A DNA stretch of 64,000 nucleotides from Buddleja alternifolia. Taxonomy: Eukaryota > Streptophyta > Magnoliopsida > Lamiales > Scrophulariaceae. A program made the translations under genes and the position numbers. The stretch is from assembly GCA_019426215.1 (NCBI GenBank), contig CM033395.1:2730746-2794745 (forward strand), given 5' to 3'. The notes beneath the pieces are model-generated. The model saw only the letters and a program-made list of their open reading frames with translations, was not told the origin of the DNA and ran no database searches. Below, piece by piece: positions 53,748-64,000 of this stretch; within the stretch, counting starts at the first letter, position 1; every line of letters starts with the position of its first letter.

Positions 53748-56700
53748 ATGCAGGTACCTAGAGCCAACACCGATACCTCAATTTGGTACATAGATAGTGG
53801 GTCGTCGAGACACATGACTGGAACAAAGGATCTCTTGATCAACTATCGTGCAACCAATGGTCCCCAAGTTATATTCGGTGATAATTCTAAAGGTAAAACT
53901 AAAGGTATAGGTATCATGCAAAGGGGGAACATCATGATCAATGATGTATACTATGTTGAGGGTCTTAAACATAATCTCCTAAGCATAAGTCAATTCTGTG
54001 ATAAAGGCTTTGAAATTAAATTTTCTAGTGACTTGTGCGAGATAATCGATGATAAGACAGGATCTACTAAATTAAAAGGAAGAAGAACAAACAATGTATA
54101 CTTAGTAGATTGGGATTCAACATTAGATAACAACCCTACATGTTTCGTAGCTAAGAATCAAAACGAATTAGGTTGGTTATGGCACAGAAAAATGAATCAC
54201 CTCAATTTCAAGACAATCTCTCAATTAATATCTCTAAATCTCGTAGAGGGATTACCTAAAGGTTCCTTTAATAAAGATCGCTTATGTGATGCTTGTCAAA
54301 TGGGTAAACAAGTTAAATCATCTTTTAAGAAGAAGCTTCATCTATCGACCTCTCGAATACTTGAATTACTACACTTAGATTTGTTTGGTCCTATTCAAAT
54401 CATGAGCGTTAGTGGTAAAAAGTATTCACTAGTAATAGTCGATGATTTCTCACGCTATACATGGGTAGAATTTTTAGCATCTAAAGATGAAACTAGTGCC
54501 AAGCTCACCTCTCTAATACGTCAACTACAAAACTCAAAAGATCTAAAAGTGACAAGAATTAGAAGTGATAGAGGAACTGAATTTACTAACCATATTGTTG
54601 AGAAATTTTGTAAAGACTTTGGAATACTTCATGAGTATTCAGCACCTAGAACACCTCAACAAAATGGAGTTGCTGAACGACGGAACAGAACGCTTAAAGA
54701 AGCCGCTAGGACTATGTTAGCCGAGTCTAAGCTGCCTCAAAGGTTTTGGGCCGAAGCTATCAACACTGCTTGCTACACTCAGAACCGGTGTATGATCAAC
54801 AAGCAACATGAAAAGACTCCATATGAGTTATGGAAGGGACGTAAGCCGAATGTTTCATACTTTCATGTATTTGGTTCAAAATGTTTCATTCATAACAATG
54901 GTTCCCAAAGCCTAAAGACATTTGATCCTAAAGCAGATGAAGGAATCTTTCTAGGTTACGCCAAAAATGGAAAGAGCTTTCGCATCTTAAATAAGATCAA
55001 ATCGAAGGTTGAAGAATCCATTCATGTTGTGTTTGATGATGCTAACCAAGAACCGAGTAAGGTAAATATTAATGATGCAGGAATTGAAGATTTATCTCAA
55101 CAAGCGTCACAAATCAATCTGTGTGATGATAGTGATATTGATGAAGATAATGAAATCATTGTACCTAATCCTAAGACTACTCGTAAAGACATCAACGATG
55201 ACATTGCAAGGAACGCTGATGATCATGAAGGGAACGTTCATCAAGAGCAAACTCAAACTATAAACACTGAAGCGCCTACGCAAGGAATTGGTCAAGCGCC
55301 TGCACAGTTTAATCAAGCGTTAGATCAATCTCTTAACCCGTTCCAACCAGACAGAAAATGGCTCAGAGACCATCCACCAGAACTGATTATTGGAGATATT
55401 GGAGCACCTGTTAGAACAAGAGCCGCTACAATAAATGAGGCCATGTTTGCAAGCTTCCTATCTCAAATGGAACCAAAGAAAGTGGATGAAGCGCTTAACG
55501 ATCCAAGTTGGATAGAAGCCATGCAAGAAGAGCTAAACCAATTTGAAAGAAATGAGGTATGGACGCTAGTACCAAGACCAACCCACCAAGGGGTCATTGG
55601 AACTAGATGGGTCTATAGAAACAAAATGGATGAGAATGGGATTGTGATTAGAAACAAAGCCAGACTCGTAGCTCAGGGATACTGTCAAGAAGAGGGCATC
55701 GACTTTGATGAAACATACGCTCCAGTTGCCCGTCTTGAAGCAATCCGCATGTTTCTAGCGTTTGCAGCATTTAACAAATTTACAGTGTATCAAATGGACG
55801 TAAAGAGTGCATTTCTGAATGGTAAACTCCAAGAAGAAGTATATGTGGAGCAACCACCAGGATTCATCAACAACCATGGGAAAAGCATGGTTTACAAATT
55901 GGACAAGGCACTTTATGGTCTTAAACAAGCACCAAGAGCATGGTATGACACTCTTTCTATCTTCCTTATAGGTAAAGGCTTTTCAAAAGGCAGCGTTGAC
56001 ACAACGTTATTCAAAATTACCCATAATGGAGATATTCTCCTAGTTCAAATCTATGTTGATGATATTATATTTGGATCTACCAATAAGCGTCTATGTGAGA
56101 AATTTTCGAAGATGATGCAAGATCAATTTGAAATGAGCATGATGGGTGAATTAACTTTCTTCCTAGGATTACAAGTTAAACAACTCCCTAATGGCATATT
56201 CATAAACCAAACTAAATATACTAGAGATATGATCAAAAAATTTGGTATGGAAAATGCATCACCTTCAAAAATTCCAATGAGCCAAACGCTTAAGCTAGAT
56301 AGAGATGATAATGGAAAGAAAATTGATATCACTAACTATAGAGGTATTATTGGATCACTTCTTTATCTTACAGCTAGTAGACCTGATATTATGTTCTCAG
56401 TATGCATGTGTGCACGATTTCAAGCTGATCCTAGAGAATCACACTTAATTGCTGCTAAAAGGATCCTTAAGTACCTAAAAGGCACACAAAATGTGGGCTT
56501 ATGGTATCCTAGGGATTCTCCTTTTGAACTAATTGGTTATTCAGATGCAGATTTTGCAGGATGCAAAATAGATAGAAAAAGTACTAGTGGAACATGTCAA
56601 TTTCTAGGTGATAGACTAATTTCATGGCATAGTAAGAAGCAACAGTCCATCGCTACTTCCACCGCTGAAGCTGAGTATGTAGCCGCTGGAAGCTGTTGTG

Positions 56701-56999
56701 CACAGATCCTTTGGATGAGGCAACAACTTAGAGATTATGGAATAATCCTAGATCCAACTCCTATCCATTGTGACAATCAAAGCGCCTTAGCAATGACTCA
56801 AAATCCAGTTCTTCACTCTAGAACCAAACACATTGACATTCGCTATCACTTTCTACGTGACCACGTTCAAAAGAAAGATATCTCCATGCACTTCATTGGT
56901 ACAGAAAAGCAACTGGCAGATATCTTCACCAAAGCGCTTAACGAACAACGTTTTCTCACTTTAAGAAGTGAACTAGGTATGATTGATCTAAATGCTTAA
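53748..56999 (+). CDS. Sirevirus pol: protease, integrase, RT, RNase H (intact)
   Basis: 1083 codons with no stop. Protease [13 protein letters not shown] (Asp at residue 16). Pre-integrase [14 protein letters not shown]...CDACQMGK. Integrase core with Asp in LLHLDLFGP (~208), Asp in RSDRGTEF (~272) and Glu in [10 protein letters not shown] (~310). [39 protein letters not shown], catalytic YVDD at ~769. RNase [20 protein letters not shown] (~930), [18 protein letters not shown], ending [14 protein letters not shown]. Length and order are those of a complete Ty1/copia pol. All catalytic residues I can check are present. The start MQVPRAN may not be a true initiator; pol is normally made as a fusion with gag. 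Confidence 0.95.
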   Translation: MQVPRANTDTSIWYIDSGSSRHMTGTKDLLINYRATNGPQVIFGDNSKGKTKGIGIMQRGNIMINDVYYVEGLKHNLLSISQFCDKGFEIKFSSDLCEIIDDKTGSTKLKGRRTNNVYLVDWDSTLDNNPTCFVAKNQNELGWLWHRKMNHLNFKTISQLISLNLVEGLPKGSFNKDRLCDACQMGKQVKSSFKKKLHLSTSRILELLHLDLFGPIQIMSVSGKKYSLVIVDDFSRYTWVEFLASKDETSAKLTSLIRQLQNSKDLKVTRIRSDRGTEFTNHIVEKFCKDFGILHEYSAPRTPQQNGVAERRNRTLKEAARTMLAESKLPQRFWAEAINTACYTQNRCMINKQHEKTPYELWKGRKPNVSYFHVFGSKCFIHNNGSQSLKTFDPKADEGIFLGYAKNGKSFRILNKIKSKVEESIHVVFDDANQEPSKVNINDAGIEDLSQQASQINLCDDSDIDEDNEIIVPNPKTTRKDINDDIARNADDHEGNVHQEQTQTINTEAPTQGIGQAPAQFNQALDQSLNPFQPDRKWLRDHPPELIIGDIGAPVRTRAATINEAMFASFLSQMEPKKVDEALNDPSWIEAMQEELNQFERNEVWTLVPRPTHQGVIGTRWVYRNKMDENGIVIRNKARLVAQGYCQEEGIDFDETYAPVARLEAIRMFLAFAAFNKFTVYQMDVKSAFLNGKLQEEVYVEQPPGFINNHGKSMVYKLDKALYGLKQAPRAWYDTLSIFLIGKGFSKGSVDTTLFKITHNGDILLVQIYVDDIIFGSTNKRLCEKFSKMMQDQFEMSMMGELTFFLGLQVKQLPNGIFINQTKYTRDMIKKFGMENASPSKIPMSQTLKLDRDDNGKKIDITNYRGIIGSLLYLTASRPDIMFSVCMCARFQADPRESHLIAAKRILKYLKGTQNVGLWYPRDSPFELIGYSDADFAGCKIDRKSTSGTCQFLGDRLISWHSKKQQSIATSTAEAEYVAAGSCCAQILWMRQQLRDYGIILDPTPIHCDNQSALAMTQNPVLHSRTKHIDIRYHFLRDHVQKKDISMHFIGTEKQLADIFTKALNEQRFLTLRSELGMIDLNA

Positions 57000-58118
57000 T
57001 CATTCGAAACATCATACTTTTGTTAGGCATGAAATTTAGGGGGAATTCACTTTATTTTATGTAATTTATGGGGAACCTACATAGGGGGAACCTTAAAAGA
57101 GCTAACTATACTTAAGTGAATATGACCAAAAATGTTTTCCCTTGCATCGGTCATACGCACTTAGCACCATACACTTAAATCATTTTGACGCTTATTACAC
57201 ACAAATCTTTCTTAGCGTCTGCACTTCTTTCAAAATAAACTAAACGCTTAGCTTTATTCCCAGCTAAAGCGCTTAGTAAAAAGATCCTTTAAAAGCAAGC
57301 GTACATTACCCTACGCTAAAACGAGAAAGTGGATTAGTCAATCAATGCAATTAATGCTGACTTGACATTCCTCACCTTTCGCTCAAGAAAACCCATGGGT
57401 ACTCATCACGTTTTTCAAAGATGGTTCAGCACATGTACACGCGTCAGTACAACTACCATGTATCTTAGACGAATACAACCAGCGCTGAATATTTTAAATC
57501 AAAAGTGAAACACTACTACCAAGACATAATGATCAGTACTGGGAAACTGTGTCCTCTTTCACACCCTGAAAAGAATAATTCTATATGTTACGATGACCGC
57601 TAAAGCACAAAATGTTACTTGAAAGAGAACCTCAAGATTCTCAAGCGTCAACATAACACTGAATTGTTTCAAGCGTCATTCTGAATAGGTCCGGACGCTT
57701 TAACAAATATTTTTTGGCGGGTATTTGAATAGTAGTTCAAAATTATGGTTCCCAAACAGTTTTCATAAAATACGTGTCCGCTTTTCATGGGCACACGTAT
57801 CACTCTCAGTATATCAAAAGTCACTATTTCAAACTTTTGATCGGACGTCAAAATAGTATATGTGGTTGTTACTAAAAGTAACCGTGCTTATTAAATCTAA
57901 ATTCACGTCCACAGTAGTATTTTAATGGCTGAGATTTATACTCCTCCACGTGTCAACATCTCAACCTTCAAACACAAAAAAAAATTTCAAATTGTAGTAT
58001 TTCAAAACACACTCTCTGCAGAACATAATCTCTCTTCTACTCTCTTTCATTCGTACAAGAAAAATCTCTCTCTCTCAAAACAACATTTTCATTCTTAATC
58101 TCTGTCTACTTCTCACTA
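57000..58118 (+). promoter_or_regulatory. Spacer between pol and ORF2, with purine tracts and a promoter-like region
   Basis: Begins with purine-tract copies (TTAGGGGGAATTC ~57036-57048, ATGGGGAACC ~57069-57078, ATAGGGGGAACC 57081-57092), matching the true PPT before the 3' LTR. AAGCG/CGCT motifs are scattered at 57185-57330. The last 180 bases carry CCACGTGTC (57946-57954) and a CT-rich leader (58025-58115) up to the ORF2 ATG, suggesting a separate transcript for ORF2 (inference). Confidence 0.5.
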
Positions 58119-59648
58119 ATGGCACCCAAGAAAGCTACTGCCAGAAACACTGAAGTAGTTATTAAGGTCACTGAAGGCCTTATAATCGATTGGAAGTTTC
58201 TCTATGAAAACCCCCAAATTGATTTAACGGAAGTGATGGACTCTGTAGCAGAGGCTGGGCTTCAGAAATTTCTCACCAAACACTCGTACATATTTCCTGA
58301 AGAACTAGAATTTTTCTGGCGAAATGCTAAATTGTCTGACGATGAGACTACTATCACCTGTTTGTTTCCCGTCCCCAAGACGGAATCAAAGACGTTCACT
58401 CTCTCTGCAGCCTCTATTGCCCAGAATTTCTCTCTACCTAATGACGGAGCGACTTTAGACACTATCACTGAGGAACAAATTCAAGAAGTCTGGACTCAGA
58501 TTAGCGCCTACGATGGTGTTCCATACAAACCGTACTTTGAGAAGAAAGATATAGTGAACAGGTATCGAGTCCTAGCTGACTTCTGTAGTAAAAACATTGA
58601 ATGCAGAGTGGGAACCTTTGACAAAATCAACCCAACCCAGTTCCAGATGATGACTGCTATCTTGCTCAAGATAAAAATCAACTGGAGCGCCTACATATTC
58701 AGCAGATTCAGAGACAGTCTACGCACTCCAAACAGACCTTATGGCCTAGTTTTGAGTGATCTAATTTTCCGAGCAAAGTGCACCTCTTCAGCAGGAGTCA
58801 CCGTGGCCAAGCATAAGTTCTATGGGCCAAGAATCATCAACAATCTCTTCAATCCACCCAAAGTTGGAGGTGCTGCTAGACCTCTCTCTGAGCGCCAAGG
58901 TGTACGTGCAGCATCAGATGAGGAGGCTGAGCGCCCAGATCAGGAGAAGGCTAAACGTAATATGAAGCGTCCCACTGTCACAAAGAAACGGGCTCCTCGA
59001 AAGCCCAAGGCTCAACCTATCAAAAGTGATGAAGAAGACGAGGACTCTATACCCCTCATTAGTCGGAAGGATCTGGAAAAAGTCCTCAAAAATATCGACT
59101 TTGGGGAACCAGCAGTTCCACAGACTCAAGCGTCCCCAGCCGAAGGGGTAAATGTGAAGCGTATCTTCAAGAGACGTAAGCGTCCAACTGCTGCCATTTC
59201 TTCTGAGGCTACACACACGACACTAAGCGACCAAGCCATAGCTGCTATTCCGATATCATCCTTTGAACCACCAGTTGATGTCCATCTGGATGTTGATATG
59301 GCCCACATTGTGGCCATCGCACATGAAGCTGCCATCGAATCTACAAATCTCGAGCCTGATGAACCTGAAAACCCAGGGGTTCAACCATTGCTTGCATTAC
59401 CAAGTACAACAGAGGCACGCTCAGAAGGTCAGAGCGATGCTAACGACGTTGTGATTCATCGACATTTCTTCAAACTGGATCCCTTAAAGACCATCGATCA
59501 CTCCGTCGATTATTTCCCTCCAGCGCCCGCAGAAACCTTCATACCTACAGGATATAATGAAGAAAGTCTTATCAATGCTGAGAATGATATCGCCAAGCTC
59601 ATAAAGTTTGATCTGGCTGTACGCAACACCTATTTAACACAGCATTGA
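58119..59648 (+). CDS. Sirevirus ORF2 (env-like), N-terminal part
   Basis: 509 codons from MAPKKATARNTEVV after a CT-rich leader. Residues 1-260 form a compact domain (WKFLYENPQIDLTEVM; GTFDKINPTQFQMMTAIL; YIFSRFRDSLRTPNRPYG) of the plant transposon-protein type often found in Sirevirus ORF2. Residues 260-400 are basic and low-complexity (KRPTVTKKRAPRKPKAQP). The tail is acidic. I see no signal peptide or membrane span, so 'env-like' refers to position only. A stop at 59648 overlaps the next open frame, indicating an indel. Confidence 0.8.
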   Translation: MAPKKATARNTEVVIKVTEGLIIDWKFLYENPQIDLTEVMDSVAEAGLQKFLTKHSYIFPEELEFFWRNAKLSDDETTITCLFPVPKTESKTFTLSAASIAQNFSLPNDGATLDTITEEQIQEVWTQISAYDGVPYKPYFEKKDIVNRYRVLADFCSKNIECRVGTFDKINPTQFQMMTAILLKIKINWSAYIFSRFRDSLRTPNRPYGLVLSDLIFRAKCTSSAGVTVAKHKFYGPRIINNLFNPPKVGGAARPLSERQGVRAASDEEAERPDQEKAKRNMKRPTVTKKRAPRKPKAQPIKSDEEDEDSIPLISRKDLEKVLKNIDFGEPAVPQTQASPAEGVNVKRIFKRRKRPTAAISSEATHTTLSDQAIAAIPISSFEPPVDVHLDVDMAHIVAIAHEAAIESTNLEPDEPENPGVQPLLALPSTTEARSEGQSDANDVVIHRHFFKLDPLKTIDHSVDYFPPAPAETFIPTGYNEESLINAENDIAKLIKFDLAVRNTYLTQH

Positions 59649-60244
59649 CCCCAGCTGATAAAGCTTATTACACAGCCCTTGAACTCAGGAAGACTCCCAA
59701 ACACATCCCGGCTTCCGTGACTCTCCAAGCACAGAGGCAAGGAGGCAAGACTCCCAGAGCTGATGTTGATTTAGCTTATTATCTGGACTGTGGGACAAGC
59801 AAACCCACTGGCTTCGCTCTCAGAGACTACAACATCAGAGTCTATGAGCGTCAGGATAAGCTTGTGAACCCAACGGAAGGGCTACTAAACAGAGAAGGCT
59901 ATTCTCACTCCCCAACACTGGTAAATAGCATGGAAAACAAGCGCTCAGCTAATCCTCTCCTCTTGTGGAAGAATAAAGGAGTACATGCCGGTGAGCGTCC
60001 AGCTTCACTGACCGAGATGATTCAACTAGAAGCCGATGCCTATTTTGACTGCGTCTGGAACGCTAACTACCAACCCGACAGGTATCGTTTTGAGTCCATC
60101 TGTGATATTCATCACCAAGGATTTCGTGCTATACTTAATGCAGGAACTGAGTACTGCATGACTGAGGTAAAATGGGCTGAAGCTTACATGGGTGACACGT
60201 ATAAATTTGAAGATTGGTTAGCACTCCCCATCTGTTCAGAATAG
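59645..60244 (+). pseudogene. Sirevirus ORF2, middle part, frame shifted
   Basis: Open frame continuing the same protein after a shift near 59645 (DKAYYTALELRKTPKHIP; SLTEMIQLEADAYFDCVWNANY; YMGDTYKFEDWLALP), with stop at 60244. The domain is unknown. Another shift follows before 60348. Confidence 0.7.
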
Positions 60245-60347
60245 GGATTCATGATAAAAAGACCAAATTTGCACGCTACATGCTAACGCAGCGCCAACAT
60301 AGACTTGGACCCGTTCTGAAGCTGCCTCTGATCCGCCATCAACCTGA

Positions 60348-61932
60348 ACACCGCTTAAGACAAGCGTTGCACAAACTGGCAACTCTTCTCTACGCTTTGC
60401 TGATCAAGCGTCCACCAGCGGTTCTTCTCCCCTGTCCTGTCTGAACTTCACCCCTAGCCACTGTGAAGACAACTTTTCTCTCATGATGACAATTATGCCT
60501 CCAGTCTCCCTATTCGACAAAATCTTCACAGAAAATCTGCGACAGTGGAATGGCTCTCGGATCAATCCTTTCAGAGGATATCCACTTCTTCCGTCTATTC
60601 GACAAGAAGTCTTAAGTCACTATGATTTTGTCTTGTCGCTGCTGGAAAGAACTCAAGCGCTTGCTTCAGCCATCTACCCATACTTGGAAGAGTATTACAG
60701 GCTCTACGTTCCCGACTCTCGGAAACCGAAGACTCTCCCAACAGATCGGCTAATTGGCTTCTCCCAACACTATTGCCCAGATGCCTTATTCTCCATCTGC
60801 CAAGCGCCCTCCAAAATCTTTCCCACTCATGTGCTGGATATCCTCGGGCCAATGTATATCAGGGCCCTGGATAGTCCTATCAGAACGTTCATTCAAGGTA
60901 CTTATCTCCCCACTCTACATTTGAATGAACTTCTACAGACTGCTACGTATCCATATGCAGATGAGCCGTTTGCTAGCTTGGACTTTCGGTTTACGGACTT
61001 TAGCCGTATAGAATCAGAATTTACTGCAGCACCAGCTGACACGTTACCTGCTCCTGAGCGCTTATTAGAATTACCTCAAGCGCCTCATTCCCCCAGTCCA
61101 ACTGAATCCGACTCTACTGCATCCACCGAGTCCAACAGTGCCCCAGCGCTTCGAGGAACAGTATTTGATCCTAATTATCAAGTACCTCTTGAATCTCTCA
61201 AACACACATCCCGTTTTAAGCATCACGTTAGCACTGCGGGTCCCGACGCTCAAACCGTCCATGACTGAATGCCTCACTCAAATACAGCAACTATCTACAG
61301 CTACTCAGGCAAGTCATGTGGCTTTAACAAATGATCTAAACCACCGTTTCACGGCTCTTGAGACCTCTCTTTCAGACGCTCATCACGCTCAACTACTGGT
61401 CATGAAAGAACACTTCGACCAGCGTCTGACCACTCTTGAAGCCTCTGTCGCTCAAATTGCTACTCAAGTCAGTTTCTTACTCAGCATTTCATACAGACTG
61501 ATGATGGCATAAGGGGGAAAAGAAGGAGAAAAGAGGAAATCTTCAACATCTAAAGATCAAAAAGATCCTCCTCCACCATCCAAGCGTCAACATATTGATA
61601 CTTCCCTCACACTAAGTACAGAGCCAAGGTATCCCTATCCTTCTTGGGTACCTACCTCGGTGGGAGCGTCCAATAAAAAGGAAACCCCAAGAGTGCTCTA
61701 TCCAAATCTTCCATTACCTTCAAGAGCACTGCTTGAACAATTTGATATTCCTCTTCTCAGAGCGTCAATTCCAGAACCATCTGATCCAGCAGTCTTAGCC
61801 TTAGAGCGAAAAATGTCTGACTTTGACCAAACCTTTAGAATTTGCTTACGATACATAGGCATCAGTCCAGAGGAATGGGATAAGCAGCTCATTACCTTCA
61901 AGGCACGACAAGTACAAGAAAACAACATATAA
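60348..61932 (+). pseudogene. Sirevirus ORF2, C-terminal part, with two more breaks
   Basis: Frame 0 from TPLKTSVAQTGNSS (after a TGA at 60345) through MMTIMPPVSLFDKIF (60483) and FPTHVLDILGPMYIRAL to a Ser/Pro/Glu-rich tail, then a shift at ~61256 into a helical coiled-coil-like segment (RFTALETSLSDAHHAQL; FDQRLTTLEASVAQIATQV). This ends with TAA at 61512 inside the purine tract ATAAGGGGGAAAAG. The same frame is open after that stop to 61932 (KRKSSTSKDQKDPPPPSKRQ; GISPEEWDKQLITFKAR), so the original protein may have extended further. C-terminal coiled coils are typical of Sirevirus env-like proteins. Confidence 0.7.
61510..61523 (+). promoter_or_regulatory. Internal purine-tract copy
   Basis: TAAGGGGGAAAAGA within ORF2, resembling the PPT at 62206-62220. 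Multiple PPT copies are known in Sireviruses. Confidence 0.55.
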
Positions 61933-62205
61933 TCAGTAAAGATCATGCAGCGATGATGACGCTAGAAGATCAGATAACTGAAGCAATCCGTGCTGAAATG
62001 ACTAAGAGATACAAGATCAAATCACGATCTTGATTTTGTTTACTTATGATTCTTTCACTTCAGTTGTAAAATGCTTGTACTAGAAAGATATATATAAAAT
62101 GCATTTTACAGCTGAAACATCGTTGAAGCTCAAACTAACTTACTAACCTACGCTAACTCATACTTTAGGTATCTAACGCTTGAACTAAATAGGTATTGCC
62201 ATCAT
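61933..62205 (+). other. 3' untranslated region of the Sirevirus
   Basis: Non-coding, from the end of the last ORF2 frame to the purine tract. Nothing else recognisable. Confidence 0.5.
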
Positions 62206-62220
62206 CAAAAAGGGGGAAAT
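62206..62220 (+). promoter_or_regulatory. Polypurine tract of the Sirevirus
   Basis: CAAAAAGGGGGAAAT directly before the 3' LTR start TGTTAGGAATTTC; primes plus-strand DNA synthesis. Confidence 0.88.
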
Positions 62221-64000
62221 TGTTAGGAATTTCATGTTAGATGTTTTGATGATGACAAATAGGACTTCATGTTAGACCCCAAGAAATGTAAAGTATAAAG
62301 CTTTCATAGAACAAATATGTAAGCGCCTGAAAGCTCGTGTTTTTTCACTAGACTTGTATTTTTATAGAGTTTAGACTAAGAATGTGATACTAAATCACTA
62401 GAAGAATTCTGCGTGAGTCTACCAAGTGATGAAGTTGAAGATCAAGCGTCTGAAGAAACAGTAAAGATAAAGATTAGTCTCAAGCGTCCATCAAACGCTA
62501 AACGACTATCCCGGGTTACGAACTCAGCGCTCAAGATTTGACATGGACCTTAGACCAAGTACTTAACACTAAGTCAATGATAGAATTCTGAGTGAGTCTA
62601 TCAAAGATAAAGTGAAAGGACAAGCGTCTAAAAGATCGGGCAAAGATTGTGACCTCTTCAAGCGTCTGATTAACAAAGAAGACTACTTTCAAGAAGCCTA
62701 AAACTCCAAAGGCTCAAACGCCTAGTTCTCTAAGCGTAACCTGAAGATTCAAACCCAAGTTATCAAAGATGCATGAATCAACGGAAATTATTCCCAAACG
62801 GAAATAAAACAAGATGCATCAAAAGTCGGATAAGTGCGATTAAAATATAAGCACAACAACTTATGGGCAAACCATATCTTTGACCTAGACTGTCAGATTT
62901 ATGAAACCAAGACCATGCCTAACCAATTAAATATACCCAAAGTTAGGATTGTCAGAATTCATGGAATGTTTAGGGAAACGAGACTCCAACCGTGTCCAAC
63001 GGACAAAATCTCATAACCATCTATAAATAACCTTTTCAGCAAAAGGGACAATATATAGATATAGAAAAACATCTGGACGTAAAAAAAAAAAAGGGTCCAA
63101 AACGTTGCTGAATTGTTTTAAAAAGAGCTTATACACTCCAGAGCCGAAATCCTTTTAAGCTTTCTCAAATACATTCCTAGACAGTCACCCATATCTCAAA
63201 TCCTTTTTAAGAAGAACCTACACTACCATTGAGATATCTCCAAGTTGTTTGAACTTTCCAAAAACAAACAAACCCGTGACCAAAACCATCAACACCTTTC
63301 ATCTGAGTGAGAAAGCTGGTTGACTTACAAGCAAATTTTTGTGTAAAAGAAGCTTGTTGAAGTTGATCTCTATTGGAGCTGAAATCTGTGTGACCAAGGA
63401 GTTCCGAGATCAAGGGTAACTTGCACCATTTCTGAGTGAAAGAAGCAAGGGGATAGAAGGTCTTTAGTGGAGCTGAAATCTGTGTGACCAAGGAGTTCCG
63501 AGATCATATCCAATCTCCCTCTATCTTGTAGAAGTCTCTGTGTGACTCTTCGATAATCATCATAGTGGAAAACCTCCCTGATAAAAGGAGAAGAAGGACG
63601 TAGCTGGGATTACATCACCCAGTGAACCTTACAAATATCTTGTGTCATTTACCTCTTTAAGCATTCATTGTTTTACTGCTTTACTATTCATATTGCATAC
63701 ATTCTGATAAAGTTTTAAACAACTAAGCGACTACTTTCGATTAACAAACCGAACGCTAAGCTATAAAATACTTCCGCTGTGCTAACCCTGATTTAGTGAC
63801 TAAACTCTACCCTACTTTGGTAAGCGTTGAAATCACCGAGTCTAAGTTAACGTTTCTCAAGCGCCACATCCAGCGCTTAAAGCTTTCCGAGCGTTCAAAT
63901 ACCTCAAAGTGATACGAATTTTAGAAGTCGAAAAAGACTTCAGGGTCTATTCAACCCCCCCCCCCCCTTCTAGACCTTTCGTATACCACTTGGACCAACA
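62221..64000 (+). repeat. Sirevirus 3' LTR
   Basis: Starts TGTTAGGAATTTC and ends CTTGGACCAACA at the last base of the window. Matches the 5' LTR with scattered substitutions and small indels (for example ACATG/ACTTG near the start). Run of 13 C at 63955-63967. Confidence 0.93.

Larger units (their letters stand above)
49623..64000 (+). mobile_element. Complete Sirevirus (SIRE/Maximus-type Ty1/copia), 14.4 kb
   Basis: 5' LTR 49623-51413, iMet PBS, gag, full-length pol, extra 3' ORF2, several purine tracts, and a 3' LTR 62221-64000 ending exactly at the window end. The LTRs are long (1791 and 1780 bp) and differ only at scattered sites, suggesting a recent insertion. An extra ORF after pol (env-like) is characteristic of Sireviruses. 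Inserted in RNase H of the family A copia element after AGAAG. The right TSD should be at 64001-64005 but is not visible. Confidence 0.93.

Noticed and set aside
58119..59648. ORF2 as a host gene captured by the element
   Set aside because: Position after pol, motif content and 3' purine tracts fit a Sirevirus ORF2; I see no homology I can name to a host family.
1..64000. tRNA, rRNA, miRNA or ordinary host genes
   Set aside because: None recognised on either strand; short matches to tRNA ends are all retrotransposon primer binding sites.

Overview
This is nuclear DNA from a flowering plant, probably a eudicot, although the species cannot be fixed from the sequence. It is A/T-rich and made almost entirely of transposable elements nested inside one another. 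I found no host protein-coding gene, tRNA or rRNA. Every ORF with recognisable content belongs to a Ty3/gypsy, Ty1/copia, CACTA or hAT-type element. Most are broken; one Sirevirus near the right end still has a fully open pol.

Left block (1-26801): the 3' part of an old Tat-like Ty3/gypsy element runs left to right, with decayed RNase H and integrase at 1-1929, a spacer, an antisense spliced ORF, a purine tract and a 3' LTR. Its antisense ORF is split by Athila-1 (3327-17554, + strand, TSD TCGGT/TCGGC). Athila-1 has lost all coding sequence and its 3' LTR is split by a 9.57 kb CACTA transposon (7883-17452, TSD ATA). The CACTA element carries a TNP2-like gene and a TNP1-like gene ending in a Ulp1-type protease domain, both on the minus strand and both broken. 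The Tat 3' LTR is split by Athila-2 (19524-26754, minus strand, TSD ACCCC), which has only gag-protease between two 1415 bp LTRs.

Middle block (27139-49622): one family of copia elements with ~1.7 kb LTRs. A fragment of a related LTR (27139-27576, resuming at 39519-40234) was hit first by a minus-strand copy (27577-39513, TSD TATGG/TATAG) and then by a plus-strand copy (40235 to beyond the window). The minus copy contains an 865 bp hAT-like element (31407-32271, 8 bp TSD) and a solo LTR (32894-34569, TSD GTTAC). The plus copy contains a solo Sirevirus-type LTR (42027-43794, TSD CATGT) and a complete Sirevirus.

Right block (49623-64000): a young-looking SIRE/Maximus-type copia element, LTR to LTR. 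It has a tRNA-iMet primer site, gag, an intact 1083-codon pol, an extra 3' env-like ORF2 with breaks, several purine tracts, and a 3' LTR whose last base is the last base of the window. Boundaries were set by comparing LTR copies, TG...CA termini and target-site duplications by eye; no alignment or database search was run.

The most noteworthy signals are: short palindromic or tandem motif arrays upstream of the TATA box in three unrelated LTR families, which in Athila-2 and the Sirevirus recur inside coding sequence; a homologous leader upstream of both CACTA genes; a spliced antisense ORF recoverable across a 14 kb insertion; and an acceptor-like site at the end of the ~2 kb leader of the copia family.
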